In this document: positions 1 through 9,813 of the stretch, in pieces | Position numbering within the stretch: the first letter of the stretch is position 1 | Layout: each line of letters opens with the position of its first letter | Source: Hymenobacter mellowenesis | GTDB taxonomy: Bacteria; Bacteroidota; Bacteroidia; Cytophagales; Hymenobacteraceae | Assembly: GCF_030581005.1 (NCBI RefSeq) | Contig: NZ_JAUQSX010000002.1 | Location: 496,001 to 560,000, forward strand | Direction of reading: 5' to 3' | DNA: 64,000 nucleotides | Made by a program: the position numbers and the translations under genes | The notes under the pieces: generated by a model | What the model was told of the DNA's origin: nothing | Databases searched by the model: none | Seen by the model: the letters and a program-made list of their open reading frames with translations, nothing else

Positions 1-227
1 GGATAAGCGAACAAAGCCAGCAAGCTTACTAGAATCCTCGGCCGCAACGGAACAAAAAGTCGAGAAATTAGCGTCATAAGGGCCCAAAGTTGCTCGCAAA
101 GGTAGGCCGGCCGCCGCGCTCACTCGGCGGCTAGGTTGTATCTTGCGCTATCGATTGCACAACTGCTCCGCCATCGATTGCATAGACACTCATCAGGCTT
201 CTAATCATCCCACCAAAAATTCCCCCA
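1..227. promoter_or_regulatory. Upstream region of the amylase gene, with two half-operator repeats
   Basis: No gene is seen here. The 10-mer ATCGATTGCA occurs twice (150-159 and 173-182), 23 bp apart, just upstream of the amylase start. It matches the right half of the TGCAA-N4-TTGCA palindrome in the susC promoter at 10104-10117, which suggests one LacI-type regulator controls both. On the minus strand, 104-97 reads TACCTTTG, a good Bacteroidota -7 element, so a leftward gene may start just outside the window. Operator function is inferred. Confidence 0.45.
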
Positions 228-3098
228 ATGAAAACATTTACCCGAATTACTGCGCTGCTGCTGAGCCTGCTGGCCTGGACGGCGCAGGCCCAGGTGGTCA
301 CCACCTCGCCGGTGTTTTTTACCGACACCACGCCGGTCACCATCACCTTCGATGCCTCGCAGGGCAACGCCGCGCTGAACAACTTCACCGGCAACGTCTA
401 CATCTGGACCGGCACCGTCACCAACCTTAGCTCCAGCAACACCAACTGGCGCAACGTGCACAGCCCCAGCTTCGGCGCGGCCGACCCCACGGCCCTGATG
501 ACGCGCGACGCCACCAACCCCAACCTCTACCGCATCACCATCACGCCCCGGACTTACTATCCCATTCCGGCGGCCGAAACGCTGCTGCGACTGGGCATGA
601 TTTTCAAGAATGCCGACGGCTCCATCGTGGGCCGCGCCTCGGGCGGCGGCGACATTTTCGTGGATGCCGCTCAAGCGGCGCTGTCGGCGCGCATCACCAG
701 CCCAGCGCCCGGCGCCAGCGGCAACCCGCTGTTTGTGAGTCAGAATACCCAGGTGAGTGTAACGGGTGTGGCCTCGGCTTCGGCCAACCTGGCGTTCAGC
801 CTCAACGGTACGCAAGTGGCCACGCAGGCCGGCGCTACTACCCTCACCAGCAACGTGACCATCGCCCAGACGGGCCGCAATGTAGTGCGTTTCACGGCCA
901 CCAGCGGGACCTCAACGGCGGTTGACTCCATCATTTTCGTGGTGCGGCCCACGGTGACGGTGGCGGCCCTGCCGGCCGGCGCCAAGGACGGCATTACCTA
1001 TCTGAACGGTGGCACGTCGGTGATTTTGAACCTGACCGCGCCCAACAAGCAGTTTGCCTACGCCATCGGCGAATTCAACAACTGGCAGACGCTCAATTCG
1101 GCCTACATGAATAAGACGCCCGACGGCAACCGCTGGTGGGTGCAAATCAACGGCCTGACGCCCGGCCGCGAGTACGCCTACCAGTACCTGGTGGACGGTG
1201 CGCTGCGCGTGGCCGACCCGTACTGCGAGAAAATCCTCGACCCGAACGACGACCGGTTCATCCCGGCCGCTACTTACCCCAACCTGAAGGCCTACCCCAC
1301 GGGCTCGACCACGGGCATCGTGTCGGTGCTGCAAACCAACCAGACGCCTTACGTGTGGGGCACGCCTACCTTCCAGCGCCCCAGCCGCGCCGATTTGGTG
1401 ATTTACGAGCTGCACCTGCGCGATTTCCTCTCCACCAGCCACGACTTCCAGCGCCTGCGCGACACGCTGACGTACATCTCCCGCCTTGGCATTAATGCCA
1501 TCGAATTGATGCCCATCAACGAGTTTGATGGCAACGACAACTGGGGCTACAGCCCCGATTTCTACTTCGCGCCCGACAAATACTACGGCACCAAAACGGC
1601 CCTCAAGCAGCTCATCGACGAGTGCCACCGCCGCGGCATCGCCGTGATTCTGGACGTGGTGCTGAACCACTCCACCGGCCAAAGCCCCATGGTGCAGCTG
1701 TACGCCGACGCCAACGGCAACCCTTCGGCCAGCAACCCCTGGTTCAACCAGACGGCCCCGCACCCCTATAGCGTATACAATGACCTGAACCACGAGAGCG
1801 CCTTCACCAAGTACTTCTCGAAGCAGGTGATGACCTTCTGGCTGCAGGAGTACAAGGTAGACGGCTACCGCTTCGACCTGGCCGGCGGCTTCACACAGCG
1901 CGCCAGCACCACCAACACCTACGGCAACTACGACCAGTCGCGCATCAACATCTGGCTGGATTACTACCAGCACATGATTGGCGTCGATGCCACGATGTAC
2001 CCCATCCTGGAGCACTTTCCGGAGAACAGCGAGGGCCTGGCTCTGAGCAACAGCGGCTTCATGCTGTGGGGCAATGCCAACTACAACTACAACGAGGCCA
2101 CCATGGGCTACCTGCCCGGCTCCAACTTCAGCTACGGCTACTACGGCAGCACCGCCCAGGGCGGCCGCGGCTGGAACAGCCCCAACCTGATTACCTACAT
2201 GGAAAGCCACGACGAGGAGCGCCTGATGTACAAGAACCTCACGTTCGGCAACTCTTCCGGCTCCTACACCACCCGCGACCTCAATACCGCCCTGGCCCGC
2301 ATCGAGCTGGCGTCGGCCTTCTTCTTCACCGTGCCCGGCCCCAAAATGGTGTGGCAGTTCGGCGAAATTGGGTACGACAAGTCCATCTTCATGTGCTCGA
2401 ACGGCACCGTGCCCACGCCTTACCCGAACGACCAGTGCAAGCTGAGCGCCAAGCCCGACGTGTGGCCCTACTACCAGAACGCCAACCGCCGCCAGCTCTT
2501 TGAGGTGCAGCGCGCCCTCATCAACCTCAAGAAAAAGGAGCCGGTGTTCGAGAATCCTACCAGCTACACGCAGTCGCTGGCTGGTGCCGGCAAAACCATT
2601 CACCTGAGCGACGCCAACACCAAAGTAACCATCGTTGGCAACTTTGACGTGGTGTCGACTACCGTGGACCCCGCTTTCCAGAACACCGGCAAGTGGTACA
2701 ACTACCTCACCGGCGACAGCATCACCGTGAGCAATGTGAACGCGCAGCTGACCCTGCAGCCCGGCGCCTATGCCGTGTACACCTCACGCCGTATCCGTCG
2801 GGCTACGTTGCTGGCCACCCGCGCCCAGGCCACCACGGCCCTGCAGCTCACGGCCGCGCCCAACCCCACCACCAGCACCACGCTCGTGAATTACGAGCTG
2901 CCCACGCCGGCCGCCGTCACCCTCACCGTGCAAAACGTGCTGGGCGCCACCGTTCGCACATTGGCTTCGGCCGCGCCGCAGTCGGCCGGCCCGCACAGCG
3001 TGAGCTTGCCCGTCGATGGGCTGGCCGCGGGCGTGTACCTCGTGCGTCTGCAAACCGCTCAGCTCACCCAAACCATCCGGTTGGTAGTGCAGCACTAG
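228..3098 (+). CDS. Secreted GH13 alpha-amylase-family glycosidase with type IX sorting domain
   Basis: A 956-residue secreted enzyme predicted to hydrolyse alpha-1,4 (possibly alpha-1,6) glucans. An N-terminal signal peptide (MKTFTRITALLLSLLAWTAQA) is followed by beta-sandwich regions, including a CBM48/E-set-like module around residues 250-380, and then the GH13 barrel. All four conserved regions are visible: DVVLNH near 475, GYRFDLAGG with nucleophile Asp550, ILEHF with acid/base Glu595, and MESHDEE with Asp662. The last ~80 residues (APNPTTSTTLVNYELP... GVYLVRLQT) form a Por/type A sorting domain, so export by the type IX system is expected. It stands opposite the sus genes and probably starts starch breakdown at the surface. 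Exact specificity (amylase versus pullulanase) cannot be told by eye. Confidence 0.93.
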   Translation: MKTFTRITALLLSLLAWTAQAQVVTTSPVFFTDTTPVTITFDASQGNAALNNFTGNVYIWTGTVTNLSSSNTNWRNVHSPSFGAADPTALMTRDATNPNLYRITITPRTYYPIPAAETLLRLGMIFKNADGSIVGRASGGGDIFVDAAQAALSARITSPAPGASGNPLFVSQNTQVSVTGVASASANLAFSLNGTQVATQAGATTLTSNVTIAQTGRNVVRFTATSGTSTAVDSIIFVVRPTVTVAALPAGAKDGITYLNGGTSVILNLTAPNKQFAYAIGEFNNWQTLNSAYMNKTPDGNRWWVQINGLTPGREYAYQYLVDGALRVADPYCEKILDPNDDRFIPAATYPNLKAYPTGSTTGIVSVLQTNQTPYVWGTPTFQRPSRADLVIYELHLRDFLSTSHDFQRLRDTLTYISRLGINAIELMPINEFDGNDNWGYSPDFYFAPDKYYGTKTALKQLIDECHRRGIAVILDVVLNHSTGQSPMVQLYADANGNPSASNPWFNQTAPHPYSVYNDLNHESAFTKYFSKQVMTFWLQEYKVDGYRFDLAGGFTQRASTTNTYGNYDQSRINIWLDYYQHMIGVDATMYPILEHFPENSEGLALSNSGFMLWGNANYNYNEATMGYLPGSNFSYGYYGSTAQGGRGWNSPNLITYMESHDEERLMYKNLTFGNSSGSYTTRDLNTALARIELASAFFFTVPGPKMVWQFGEIGYDKSIFMCSNGTVPTPYPNDQCKLSAKPDVWPYYQNANRRQLFEVQRALINLKKKEPVFENPTSYTQSLAGAGKTIHLSDANTKVTIVGNFDVVSTTVDPAFQNTGKWYNYLTGDSITVSNVNAQLTLQPGAYAVYTSRRIRRATLLATRAQATTALQLTAAPNPTTSTTLVNYELPTPAAVTLTVQNVLGATVRTLASAAPQSAGPHSVSLPVDGLAAGVYLVRLQTAQLTQTIRLVVQH

Positions 3099-3114
3099 CT
3101 GAGTTAGAATCCAA

Positions 3115-3151
3115 TAAAAAAGGCCGCTTCTGCAAAGAAGCGGCCTTTTTT
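3115..3151 (+). terminator. Bidirectional intrinsic terminator
   Basis: A perfect GGCCGCTTC/GAAGCGGCC stem flanked by an A-run on the left and a T-run on the right. It can end both the amylase transcript and the convergent kinase transcript. Confidence 0.9.
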
Positions 3152-3202
3152 ATTGAGCTAATGTTGACAGGCGTTTTCAGTGACGCTGCCAGCAACCGGT
3201 AA

Positions 3203-4051
3203 TTATCGGTTTTCCTCGTGGTAGCTCACCAAATCATCGATGGGGGAGCGAATGATTTTGCCCACTTCCATGCCGTGGTTTTTGGCCACCTGCGTCAGCA
3301 CATCGCGGAAGTTGTAGCCCACCGAGCCGATGCAGTTGAAAGTGTATTCCTGGTAGCGCGGATAGTGCAGCACCAGGTTCTGGAAGAACGCCTCGAAGCC
3401 TTCGTGCACGATTTCGCGGCAGTAGGGCACGTTGTTGTGGTCGTAGGCAAACTTGGCGAAGCTAGCCAGGAAGCGGTTGGGCAGCGGCTGGTTGTAGAGG
3501 CGGTCGAGAATTTCGTTGCGCGTGCCGAGGTGGTATTCTTCCTTCAACGCCTCTTGCAGGCCGTCGGGCAGCAGGCCGCGCAGGTAGTCGCGCAGCAGCC
3601 GCTTGCCGAAGAAAGAACCCGAGCCCTCATCGCCCAGGAAATATCCCAGCGAATCGACGTTGTAGGTGATTTTATCGCCGTCGTAGAGGCAGGAGTTAGT
3701 ACCCGTGCCCAGAATGGCGGCAAAGCCCGGCTTGCGCCCCAGCAGCGCGCGGGCAGCGGCCAGCAGGTCCTCCGTCACGTGGGCCTTGGTGTTGGGAAAC
3801 AGTTGGCGCAGGGCCGCGGCAATCACCTCCGCCTTCTGGGCCGACGACACCCCCGCGCCGTAGAAATACACGTCGCTCACTTTTTCGCGGGGCAGCGTGT
3901 CGGGCAGGTTCTTCTCCAGCGAAGCCACAATGCCGGCCGTGTCAATAAAATCGGGGTTGTACCCTTCGGTGTTGAAGTAAACGCGGTTATTGGCGTCGTC
4001 GAGCTGGCACCAGCTGCACTTGGTGGAGCCGCCATCGGCAATGAGAATCAT
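3203..4051 (-). CDS. BadF/BadG/BcrA/BcrD-type ATPase, N-acetylglucosamine kinase-like
   Basis: A 282-residue cytoplasmic sugar-kinase-fold protein. The N-terminus has the phosphate-1 motif ADGGSTK and a second glycine-rich phosphate loop, LGTGTNSCLYDG, near residue 115, as in N-acetylglucosamine kinases of the ASKHA superfamily. The length is normal for the short Bacteroidota members. It lies between the amylase and the sus genes, which suggests a role in sugar or amino-sugar phosphorylation, but the substrate cannot be read from the sequence. A TACTTTCG promoter element lies 29 bp upstream on its strand (4087-4080). Confidence 0.85.
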   Translation of the reverse strand: MILIADGGSTKCSWCQLDDANNRVYFNTEGYNPDFIDTAGIVASLEKNLPDTLPREKVSDVYFYGAGVSSAQKAEVIAAALRQLFPNTKAHVTEDLLAAARALLGRKPGFAAILGTGTNSCLYDGDKITYNVDSLGYFLGDEGSGSFFGKRLLRDYLRGLLPDGLQEALKEEYHLGTRNEILDRLYNQPLPNRFLASFAKFAYDHNNVPYCREIVHEGFEAFFQNLVLHYPRYQEYTFNCIGSVGYNFRDVLTQVAKNHGMEVGKIIRSPIDDLVSYHEENR

Positions 4052-4079
4052 AGAAAACGGTTTGGGTTGGGAGTGGCTA

Positions 4080-4087
4080 CGAAAGTA
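4080..4087 (-). promoter_or_regulatory. -7 element of the sugar-kinase promoter
   Basis: The minus strand reads TACTTTCG, one base from the TAnnTTTG consensus, close upstream of the kinase start at 4051. Confidence 0.5.
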
Positions 4088-4109
4088 GTGACTGAACTAC
4101 TAACCGGCC

Positions 4110-4148
4110 ACAAAAAAGCCCTGTCGGCGTGCGGCAGGGCTTTTTTGT
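4110..4148 (-). terminator. Intrinsic terminator after susE
   Basis: A hairpin with a CACAAAAAAGCCCTG left arm and a CAGGGCTTTTTTGTG right arm lies just past the susE stop at 4175. The symmetric A/T tracts allow use on either strand. Confidence 0.85.
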
Positions 4149-4174
4149 GGTCTGAATGAATTGATTTATTTCAC

Positions 4175-4945
4175 CTATTGGATGGAATACGTCATCGTGT
4201 TCAGGTTCAGCTTGATGGTTTTCACACCAGCGGTAGCCACGGCGATGTTGCTGCCGTTGGCCACGATGGCGCCGCCCGTGTTGGAACTGCTGCCGTAGTT
4301 CAGCGTCCAGGCATTGTTAGCGCGGAACTTGAATTCGCCGGCATTCATCGTGCGCGTCACGTCAAACGTGTTGGTGGTGCAATTGTAGGTCAGAGGAATG
4401 TCGGTGTTCCAGTCCACGCCCGCCGTGCCAATGATGGACCAAGTGTTAGAGCCAGCCGGGGGTAGGCACACTGTATAAGAAGTAGCCGTCAGCGCAACTG
4501 CGTTCGAAACGAACGTGTGCGCGTCGGTGCCTGCCACGGCCGCCACGCGGGCGTACACAGGCGTTGCGGTGCCCGCCGTTACACCAAGGGTGGTCAGGGC
4601 CGTGTTCAGGTCGCCCACCGTTACGGTCTTGGTCGTGCCGCTGCCGCCGTCGATGATGGCCGGGTAGCCGAAGCCATCCGCCGTTTTCGACAGTTGCAAC
4701 TGGTAGGTTACCGCCGGAGTCTTGGTGTAAGACGTGCCGCTCAGCGAAAGCTGCACGGGCGTCCAGGTGTAGGTAATGGCGTTTTGGGAGCTGTTAGCCT
4801 GGGTCAGCACAACCGTGTTGCTGGAGGACGTCAGCGTGGGAGTGGCCGAAGGAGTGACGGTCACCTTGGTTTCGTCCTTCTCGCAGGAGGCCAGGGTTGC
4901 TACCGCAAAAACGGTAGCGGCGACTTGGGTAAGCCAATTTTTCAT
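4175..4945 (-). CDS. susE: SusE-family outer-membrane lipoprotein
   Basis: A 256-residue lipoprotein with a signal peptide and lipobox ending in LASC, so Cys21 should be lipidated. An N-terminal Ig-like SusE domain (residues ~30-150) carries the typical YTWTPVQLS...YQLQLSKTADGF pattern. A C-terminal starch-binding-type beta domain follows (WSIIGTAGVDWNTDIPL near 170). SusE-type proteins bind glycans on the cell surface and assist the SusCD transporter. It is the third gene of the susC-susD-susE series on this strand, separated from susD by 182 bp containing a hairpin, so it may be expressed at a lower level. Confidence 0.88.
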   Translation of the reverse strand: MKNWLTQVAATVFAVATLASCEKDETKVTVTPSATPTLTSSSNTVVLTQANSSQNAITYTWTPVQLSLSGTSYTKTPAVTYQLQLSKTADGFGYPAIIDGGSGTTKTVTVGDLNTALTTLGVTAGTATPVYARVAAVAGTDAHTFVSNAVALTATSYTVCLPPAGSNTWSIIGTAGVDWNTDIPLTYNCTTNTFDVTRTMNAGEFKFRANNAWTLNYGSSSNTGGAIVANGSNIAVATAGVKTIKLNLNTMTYSIQ

Positions 4946-5074
4946 GATGGGATTTTTGATTGAATTGGTGGATGCAGGTCCTGATATACTCTTCGCCGCA
5001 ACACTTTGGATTTCGTAAAAGTGTCCGATTTAGAATCAAAATTTAACCCGGTGCCGGGCCCTGCTCGCATAAGG

Positions 5075-5119
5075 TAAAAACGTCAGAGGGCTGAACCGGT
5101 GATTACCGGCCCAGCCCTT
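5075..5119 (-). terminator. Terminator-like hairpin between susD and susE
   Basis: AGGGCTG-ACCGGT pairs with ACCGG-CAGCCCT. On the minus strand a U-rich stretch (GACGTTTTTACC) follows. It can act as a partial terminator that lowers susE relative to susCD. Confidence 0.65.
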
Positions 5120-5127
5120 TCAGCACA

Positions 5128-6786
5128 CTAGTAGCCAGGGTTCTGCCGCAGGTTGGGGTTGGCGGTCAGGTCCGACGCCGGAATCGGGAACAGCTTGTAT
5201 TTAGCATCCACAGCCTGGCCGGCAGCTACGCCGCCTTTCCAGGGCCACAGGTAGGTATTCTCGGTGAACTTGCCGTAACGGATAAGGTCGCTGCGGCGGG
5301 TGCCTTCCCAGTGCATCTCACGGGCACGCTCGTCGAGGATAAAGTCGGCCGTCATCTGGGTGTCGGTGATGTCGGCCGAACTGGTCGTGCCCACCGGGAA
5401 CCCGAAGGCGCGGCGACGAATCCGGTTCACATAGCCCAACGCGGTGGCGCGGTCGGCGTTGCCGCGGGCAGCGGCTTCGGCGTAGATGAGCATCATGTCG
5501 GCCACGCGCAGCATGGGGAAGTCCACGCTGGAGAAGTTCAGCGGGGCACCCACGCCGGTACCGGCCGAGGTCACGTTGCGGAATTTCACTACGCCCAAGC
5601 CTTGCGTAAACTGGCTCAGGTCGTTGATGGCCAGCGTCTGGCCGCGGGTGTAGAAGCGGCCCCGACGGTCGCGGAGGGTATCGCCACCGGCCAGGAAAAA
5701 CTTGTCAAACAGAGCACTGGTGGTGCGCAGGCCGCCCCAGCCCGTCGACTGGCCTACGAGGCGCTGCCAGGCGGCATCGGCGCCGCTAGTGGCGCCGTTG
5801 ACCAGGAAGGTGGTGCCGCCGTAGCTCTGCACGTTGTTCACGTCGAAAATAACGGGCCAGATGATTTCATCTTTCGCTGGAGCCACGTTGTTGTCGGCCA
5901 GGAACACGCGTCCGTAAGCCGAAGCAGCCGTGCTGGCCGTGGTATTGAGGTAAGGGGTGCCGCCGGTCGAGTAGCCGTCAATGGCTAGTTTGGCCTCCGT
6001 TGCAGCTTTCGCATACTGTGCCGTGCCGGTGTATACGCCGGCGTTCAGGTACAGCTTGGCCAGCATGCCGTGCGCGGCAGCTTGGTCCACGCGGCCGTAC
6101 TCGTTGGTGCGGGCGGGAGCCAAATCACCGGCCACAGCCAGCAGTTCGCTTTCCACGAAGTTGTAAAGTTGCTGGCGAGTATTATAAGGCGGCAAGCTAC
6201 CGCCCACCGCGTCCTTCTCCGTCACAAAGGGCCCGTTGCCGAACAAGTCGATAACGTGCGAGTAAGCCACGGCGCGCAGGAAGCGTGCTTCGGCCCGAAA
6301 CAGCTTGCCTTGGGCCACTTCGCCGCTGCCCAGACGGCTGCTGAGCTTGTCGTCGGTGGCTTCGCGCAGAAACTCGTTGCAGATGGCAATCTCGTAGTAG
6401 AGGCGGCTGTAGAAGCCGCGCGTCAGTGGGTCGCTGGCGTCCCAGTTCATGCGGTGCCACTCCTGCACGCCCGGGTCGTTCCAGGCAATGACGGCCTCGT
6501 CGGTGGTCAACTCTTGGGCGCTCCACCACTGGCGGATGTAGTCCGAGGTGCCGGCGTCGATGCCCACGATGTCGCCCGAGCCGGGGCCCGACGGGCCGGT
6601 CAGCGCAAAGCCGCCGTAGAGCTTGGCCAGCACCTGCTTGTAGCCGGCCAGGCCGGTATACACCTTGTCCGGCGTCAACTCGTACTTAGGCGTCTGGTCC
6701 AGGTCTTTGGTGCAAGACGTGCTGAGGCCGACTAAGGCTGTGCTCAGCGTGAGAGCCGTTAGCCCCCGGTATAAAGATTTCTTCAT
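5128..6786 (-). CDS. susD: SusD/RagB-family nutrient-binding outer-membrane lipoprotein
   Basis: A 552-residue surface lipoprotein that acts as the lid and glycan-binding partner of the SusC channel. The signal peptide ends in a lipobox (GLSTSC, Cys25). The helical TPR-like N-terminal half includes the family pattern around YYEIAICNEFL and FRAEARFLRAVAYSHVIDLFGNGP. The C-terminus has the SusD signature DERAREMHWEGTRRSDLIRYGKF and ends with ...ANPNLRQNPGY, the standard family ending. It starts 12 bp after susC, so the two are co-transcribed. Confidence 0.97.
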   Translation of the reverse strand: MKKSLYRGLTALTLSTALVGLSTSCTKDLDQTPKYELTPDKVYTGLAGYKQVLAKLYGGFALTGPSGPGSGDIVGIDAGTSDYIRQWWSAQELTTDEAVIAWNDPGVQEWHRMNWDASDPLTRGFYSRLYYEIAICNEFLREATDDKLSSRLGSGEVAQGKLFRAEARFLRAVAYSHVIDLFGNGPFVTEKDAVGGSLPPYNTRQQLYNFVESELLAVAGDLAPARTNEYGRVDQAAAHGMLAKLYLNAGVYTGTAQYAKAATEAKLAIDGYSTGGTPYLNTTASTAASAYGRVFLADNNVAPAKDEIIWPVIFDVNNVQSYGGTTFLVNGATSGADAAWQRLVGQSTGWGGLRTTSALFDKFFLAGGDTLRDRRGRFYTRGQTLAINDLSQFTQGLGVVKFRNVTSAGTGVGAPLNFSSVDFPMLRVADMMLIYAEAAARGNADRATALGYVNRIRRRAFGFPVGTTSSADITDTQMTADFILDERAREMHWEGTRRSDLIRYGKFTENTYLWPWKGGVAAGQAVDAKYKLFPIPASDLTANPNLRQNPGY

Positions 6787-6798
6787 GGTTGGTGGGAA

Positions 6799-9700
6799 TT
6801 AAAAGCCGAGAGCCAGGCCCAGCGTATAGGTACGGGCACGGGGGTAGAAGTTGTTGTCGATGCCGCTGAATACTTCAGGGTCAACGCCTTTGTACTTGGT
6901 CACGAGGAAGGCATTCTGCACGTTGGCCGTGATGCGCAGCGACGAAGCGCCGAGCACCTTGCCCACGTTGTAGCCCAGCGAAATGTTTTCGCAGCGCAGG
7001 AACGAAGCGTTTTGGATGTAGTAGTCCGAGAACACCTGCTGGCGGGTGAAGCCCGTGTTGCGCACGTCGGGATTCAGGTTATTCACAAACAGGGTCGAAC
7101 CCTGGGCGTTGGCATAGGTACCGAGGTTGGCAGCGTTCACGTTATAGTTGTAGTTGCCCAAGTTGCTGCGCAGTGTGAAAGCAAACACCAGCTTCTTGTA
7201 CACCACGTTCGAGCTCAAACCCAGCGTCACGAGCGGGGCGGGCTGCTTGTAGAAGATGTAGTCGTTGTCGTTGATAACGCCATTGCCGTCCTTGTCCACG
7301 TACAGCCCTTCCACGGGGCGACCATCGGCGCCGTACACCTGCTGGGCAGCAAAGAACGAACTGATGGGATAACCCACGGACTGAATTTGAATGGTGTTGC
7401 CGGTGCCGCCGCCAATGCCACCTACTTTGTAGCCTTTGAAGCCTTCCTGCTGCGTGCCCAAGTCGGTGATTTTGTTAACATTGTAGGCGCCGTTCAGGTT
7501 CACGTCCCAGGTCAGGTTTTCGCTGCGGAGCACGCCGTAGTTCAGGCCTACTTCAATGCCGCGGTTACGCAGCGAGCCGATGTTGGCATTCAGCTGGTTG
7601 GTGAGGTTGGAACCGGCCGACTGGTTTACCAAGGCCAGCAAGTCGCTGGCGGTACGCTGGTACACGTCAACCGTAGCCGTGAGACGGTTGTCGAAGAAGC
7701 CCAGGTCCAGACCAGCGTTGTAGGTGTTGGTGGTTTCCCAGGTCAGCAGGGCGTTGTAGCCTTGGGGGCTGTAAGTGGGCACTACGGTGCCGGCACCGCC
7801 ACCCAGCGGGTAGGTGGTGGTCGAGCCGCTCACCACGTAGCGCGGCTGCGTGTCGTAGGCGCCACCAATGTCCTGCTGACCCGTGCGGCCGTAGCCAGCG
7901 CGCAGCTTCAACTCCGAGAGGGTAGTGTTGTCCTTCAGGAAGTCCTCGTTTTTGATACGCCAGGCCAGGCCCAGGGCCGGGAACCAACCACTGCGGTAGC
8001 CTTTAGCAAAGCGCGAAGTCTGGTCGTTGCGGACGGTGGCCGTAATCAGGTACTTGTCCTTGATGTTAGCCGTGGCCCGGCCAAAGTAGGAAATCAATAC
8101 ATACTTGTTGTAGAAGCCGGCCAGCGTCAGCCGGTCGCCGCGGTTCACCAGCGTGTCGCGGTTCAAGCGGTAAGTCAGGTAGTTGGGGCCTTCGTCCACA
8201 AACGACTGATAGGCGTGGCCCAGCTGAATGTCGAGCTTAGTGCCGCCCACCTGCTTGCCGTATGCTAAGTAAGCCTCCAGCAGCTTCATGTCTTTATTCT
8301 GCGCGTACTGGTAGTAGGAGCCGTTCCGGCCGGGGTCGGCCGAGGCCGTGTTGAAGGTGCCAAAATCGGTGGCAGCAATGGTTTTGTCGCCGCGGCCACG
8401 AGCCAGGTCGAGGCCCAGGTTAAGGTTGGCGCGCAGGCCTTCAATGCCGTGGACTTTGTAGTCGAACTGCACGTTGCCGATGAGGCGTTTCACCGTGCTC
8501 ACGTCGCTTGTGTTGTTGAGCGCGGCCACCGGGTTGCCCGAAGCGTTGCCCAGCGGCTGGCCCACCGAGTTGGTGAACTGGTAGTAACCGCCGTAGCGGG
8601 CGTAGCGCGCCTCGTTCGAGGTAACCGGCTGAGTGGGGTCGTACAAGGCGGCGTTGGCCACGTTGCCGTAGTCCACGAAGCGGTTGTCCACAATCGAGCC
8701 CTTGGCGTTGATGTCAATGCGCAGGTGGTTGTCGAGGATGGTGGGGCTCAGGCTCACCGAGCCCGAGTTACGCTTCAACTTGTTGGTGATGACGATGCCC
8801 TCCTGGTATAGGTTGCCATACGACACTCGGAACGGCACTTTGGCCACCGAGCCAATCAGGCTCACTGTGTTGTCGTAGATGCCGGCGGTGCGGAAGATTT
8901 CGTTCTGCCAGTTTGTGTTGGCCGTGCCCAGGGTCGCAATCTGCGAGGGCGAACCGTTGGCCCGAATCAAGCTGCGGAACTCGTCGGCCGACAAGGTTTC
9001 GTAGCGCCGGGCTACCGTGGAAACGCCCAACTGGGAGTTCAGCTCCACGCGCAGCTTCTCGCCCTGCAAGCCTTTTTTGGTAGTGATGAGGATAACGCCG
9101 CCCGAAGCGCGGTTGCCGTAGATGGCCGTGGCCGAGGCGTCTTTCAGCACTGTGAAGGTTTCGATGTCGCTGGGGTTAATCAGCGAAAGCGGGTTCGAGG
9201 CGCCGTTAATGCCGCCTTTGTCTACGGGCACCCCATCAATTACATACAGCGGGTCGCTGTTGGCGTTGAGCGACGAGTTGCCGCGGATGCGGATGGTGGT
9301 GCCCGTGCCCGGCGCGCCGCCGGTTGAAGTGATGCTCACGCCCGCCACTTTGCCCTGAATGAGCTGCTCGGGGTTGGTCACCTGGCCTTGCACAAACTGC
9401 TTGGAGTCGACCGTGGCCACGGCCCCGGTTACGTCCTGCCGACGCTGCGTGCCGTAGCCAACAACCACAGCTTCGGATAGTTGCGTAGCGTTTTCGGTGA
9501 GGCCTGCCGAGACTTCGGTATTCTGGCCGGCGGTTACCGTGATGGGGCGGCGTACCGAGTTGTAGCCCACAAACGAGATAACCAGGGTGTGCGGCCCGGC
9601 CGGTACGCTCTGAATGCTGTAGGTGCCGTCGACATTGGAAGAGCCTCCAAGCGTGGTGCCATCGATGAGGACCGTGGCGCCGGGAATGCCTTCGTTTTTG

Positions 9701-9813
9701 CTATCGGTAACCCGGCCGCTGACCGAGCCGGTTTGGGCCTGGGCTCCCGAAGGAAATCCGAAGGCGGCGAACAGTAGCAGAAACAATAGTTTCGCTAGAT
9801 AAGGGTGTTTCAT
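6799..9813 (-). CDS. susC: SusC/RagA-family TonB-linked outer-membrane transporter
   Basis: A 1004-residue TonB-dependent porin that imports oligosaccharides across the outer membrane. After the signal peptide (ending GAQAQ) comes a carboxypeptidase-regulatory-like domain (residues ~30-115, GSVSGRVTDSKNEGIPGATV). The plug domain begins near VVVGYGTQRRQDVTGAV, with the conserved IRGNSSLNANSDPLYVIDG segment, and the beta-barrel runs to the C-terminal LGLALGF. The length is typical. It heads the susC-susD-susE unit and has a strong promoter with an embedded operator about 280 bp upstream. Confidence 0.97.
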   Translation of the reverse strand: MKHPYLAKLLFLLLFAAFGFPSGAQAQTGSVSGRVTDSKNEGIPGATVLIDGTTLGGSSNVDGTYSIQSVPAGPHTLVISFVGYNSVRRPITVTAGQNTEVSAGLTENATQLSEAVVVGYGTQRRQDVTGAVATVDSKQFVQGQVTNPEQLIQGKVAGVSITSTGGAPGTGTTIRIRGNSSLNANSDPLYVIDGVPVDKGGINGASNPLSLINPSDIETFTVLKDASATAIYGNRASGGVILITTKKGLQGEKLRVELNSQLGVSTVARRYETLSADEFRSLIRANGSPSQIATLGTANTNWQNEIFRTAGIYDNTVSLIGSVAKVPFRVSYGNLYQEGIVITNKLKRNSGSVSLSPTILDNHLRIDINAKGSIVDNRFVDYGNVANAALYDPTQPVTSNEARYARYGGYYQFTNSVGQPLGNASGNPVAALNNTSDVSTVKRLIGNVQFDYKVHGIEGLRANLNLGLDLARGRGDKTIAATDFGTFNTASADPGRNGSYYQYAQNKDMKLLEAYLAYGKQVGGTKLDIQLGHAYQSFVDEGPNYLTYRLNRDTLVNRGDRLTLAGFYNKYVLISYFGRATANIKDKYLITATVRNDQTSRFAKGYRSGWFPALGLAWRIKNEDFLKDNTTLSELKLRAGYGRTGQQDIGGAYDTQPRYVVSGSTTTYPLGGGAGTVVPTYSPQGYNALLTWETTNTYNAGLDLGFFDNRLTATVDVYQRTASDLLALVNQSAGSNLTNQLNANIGSLRNRGIEVGLNYGVLRSENLTWDVNLNGAYNVNKITDLGTQQEGFKGYKVGGIGGGTGNTIQIQSVGYPISSFFAAQQVYGADGRPVEGLYVDKDGNGVINDNDYIFYKQPAPLVTLGLSSNVVYKKLVFAFTLRSNLGNYNYNVNAANLGTYANAQGSTLFVNNLNPDVRNTGFTRQQVFSDYYIQNASFLRCENISLGYNVGKVLGASSLRITANVQNAFLVTKYKGVDPEVFSGIDNNFYPRARTYTLGLALGF

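Noticed and set aside
912..2603. A 563-codon open frame on the minus strand opposite the amylase
   Set aside because: Composition is Val/Gly/Arg/His-rich, as in antisense of high-GC genes. The opposite strand holds an unambiguous GH13 enzyme.
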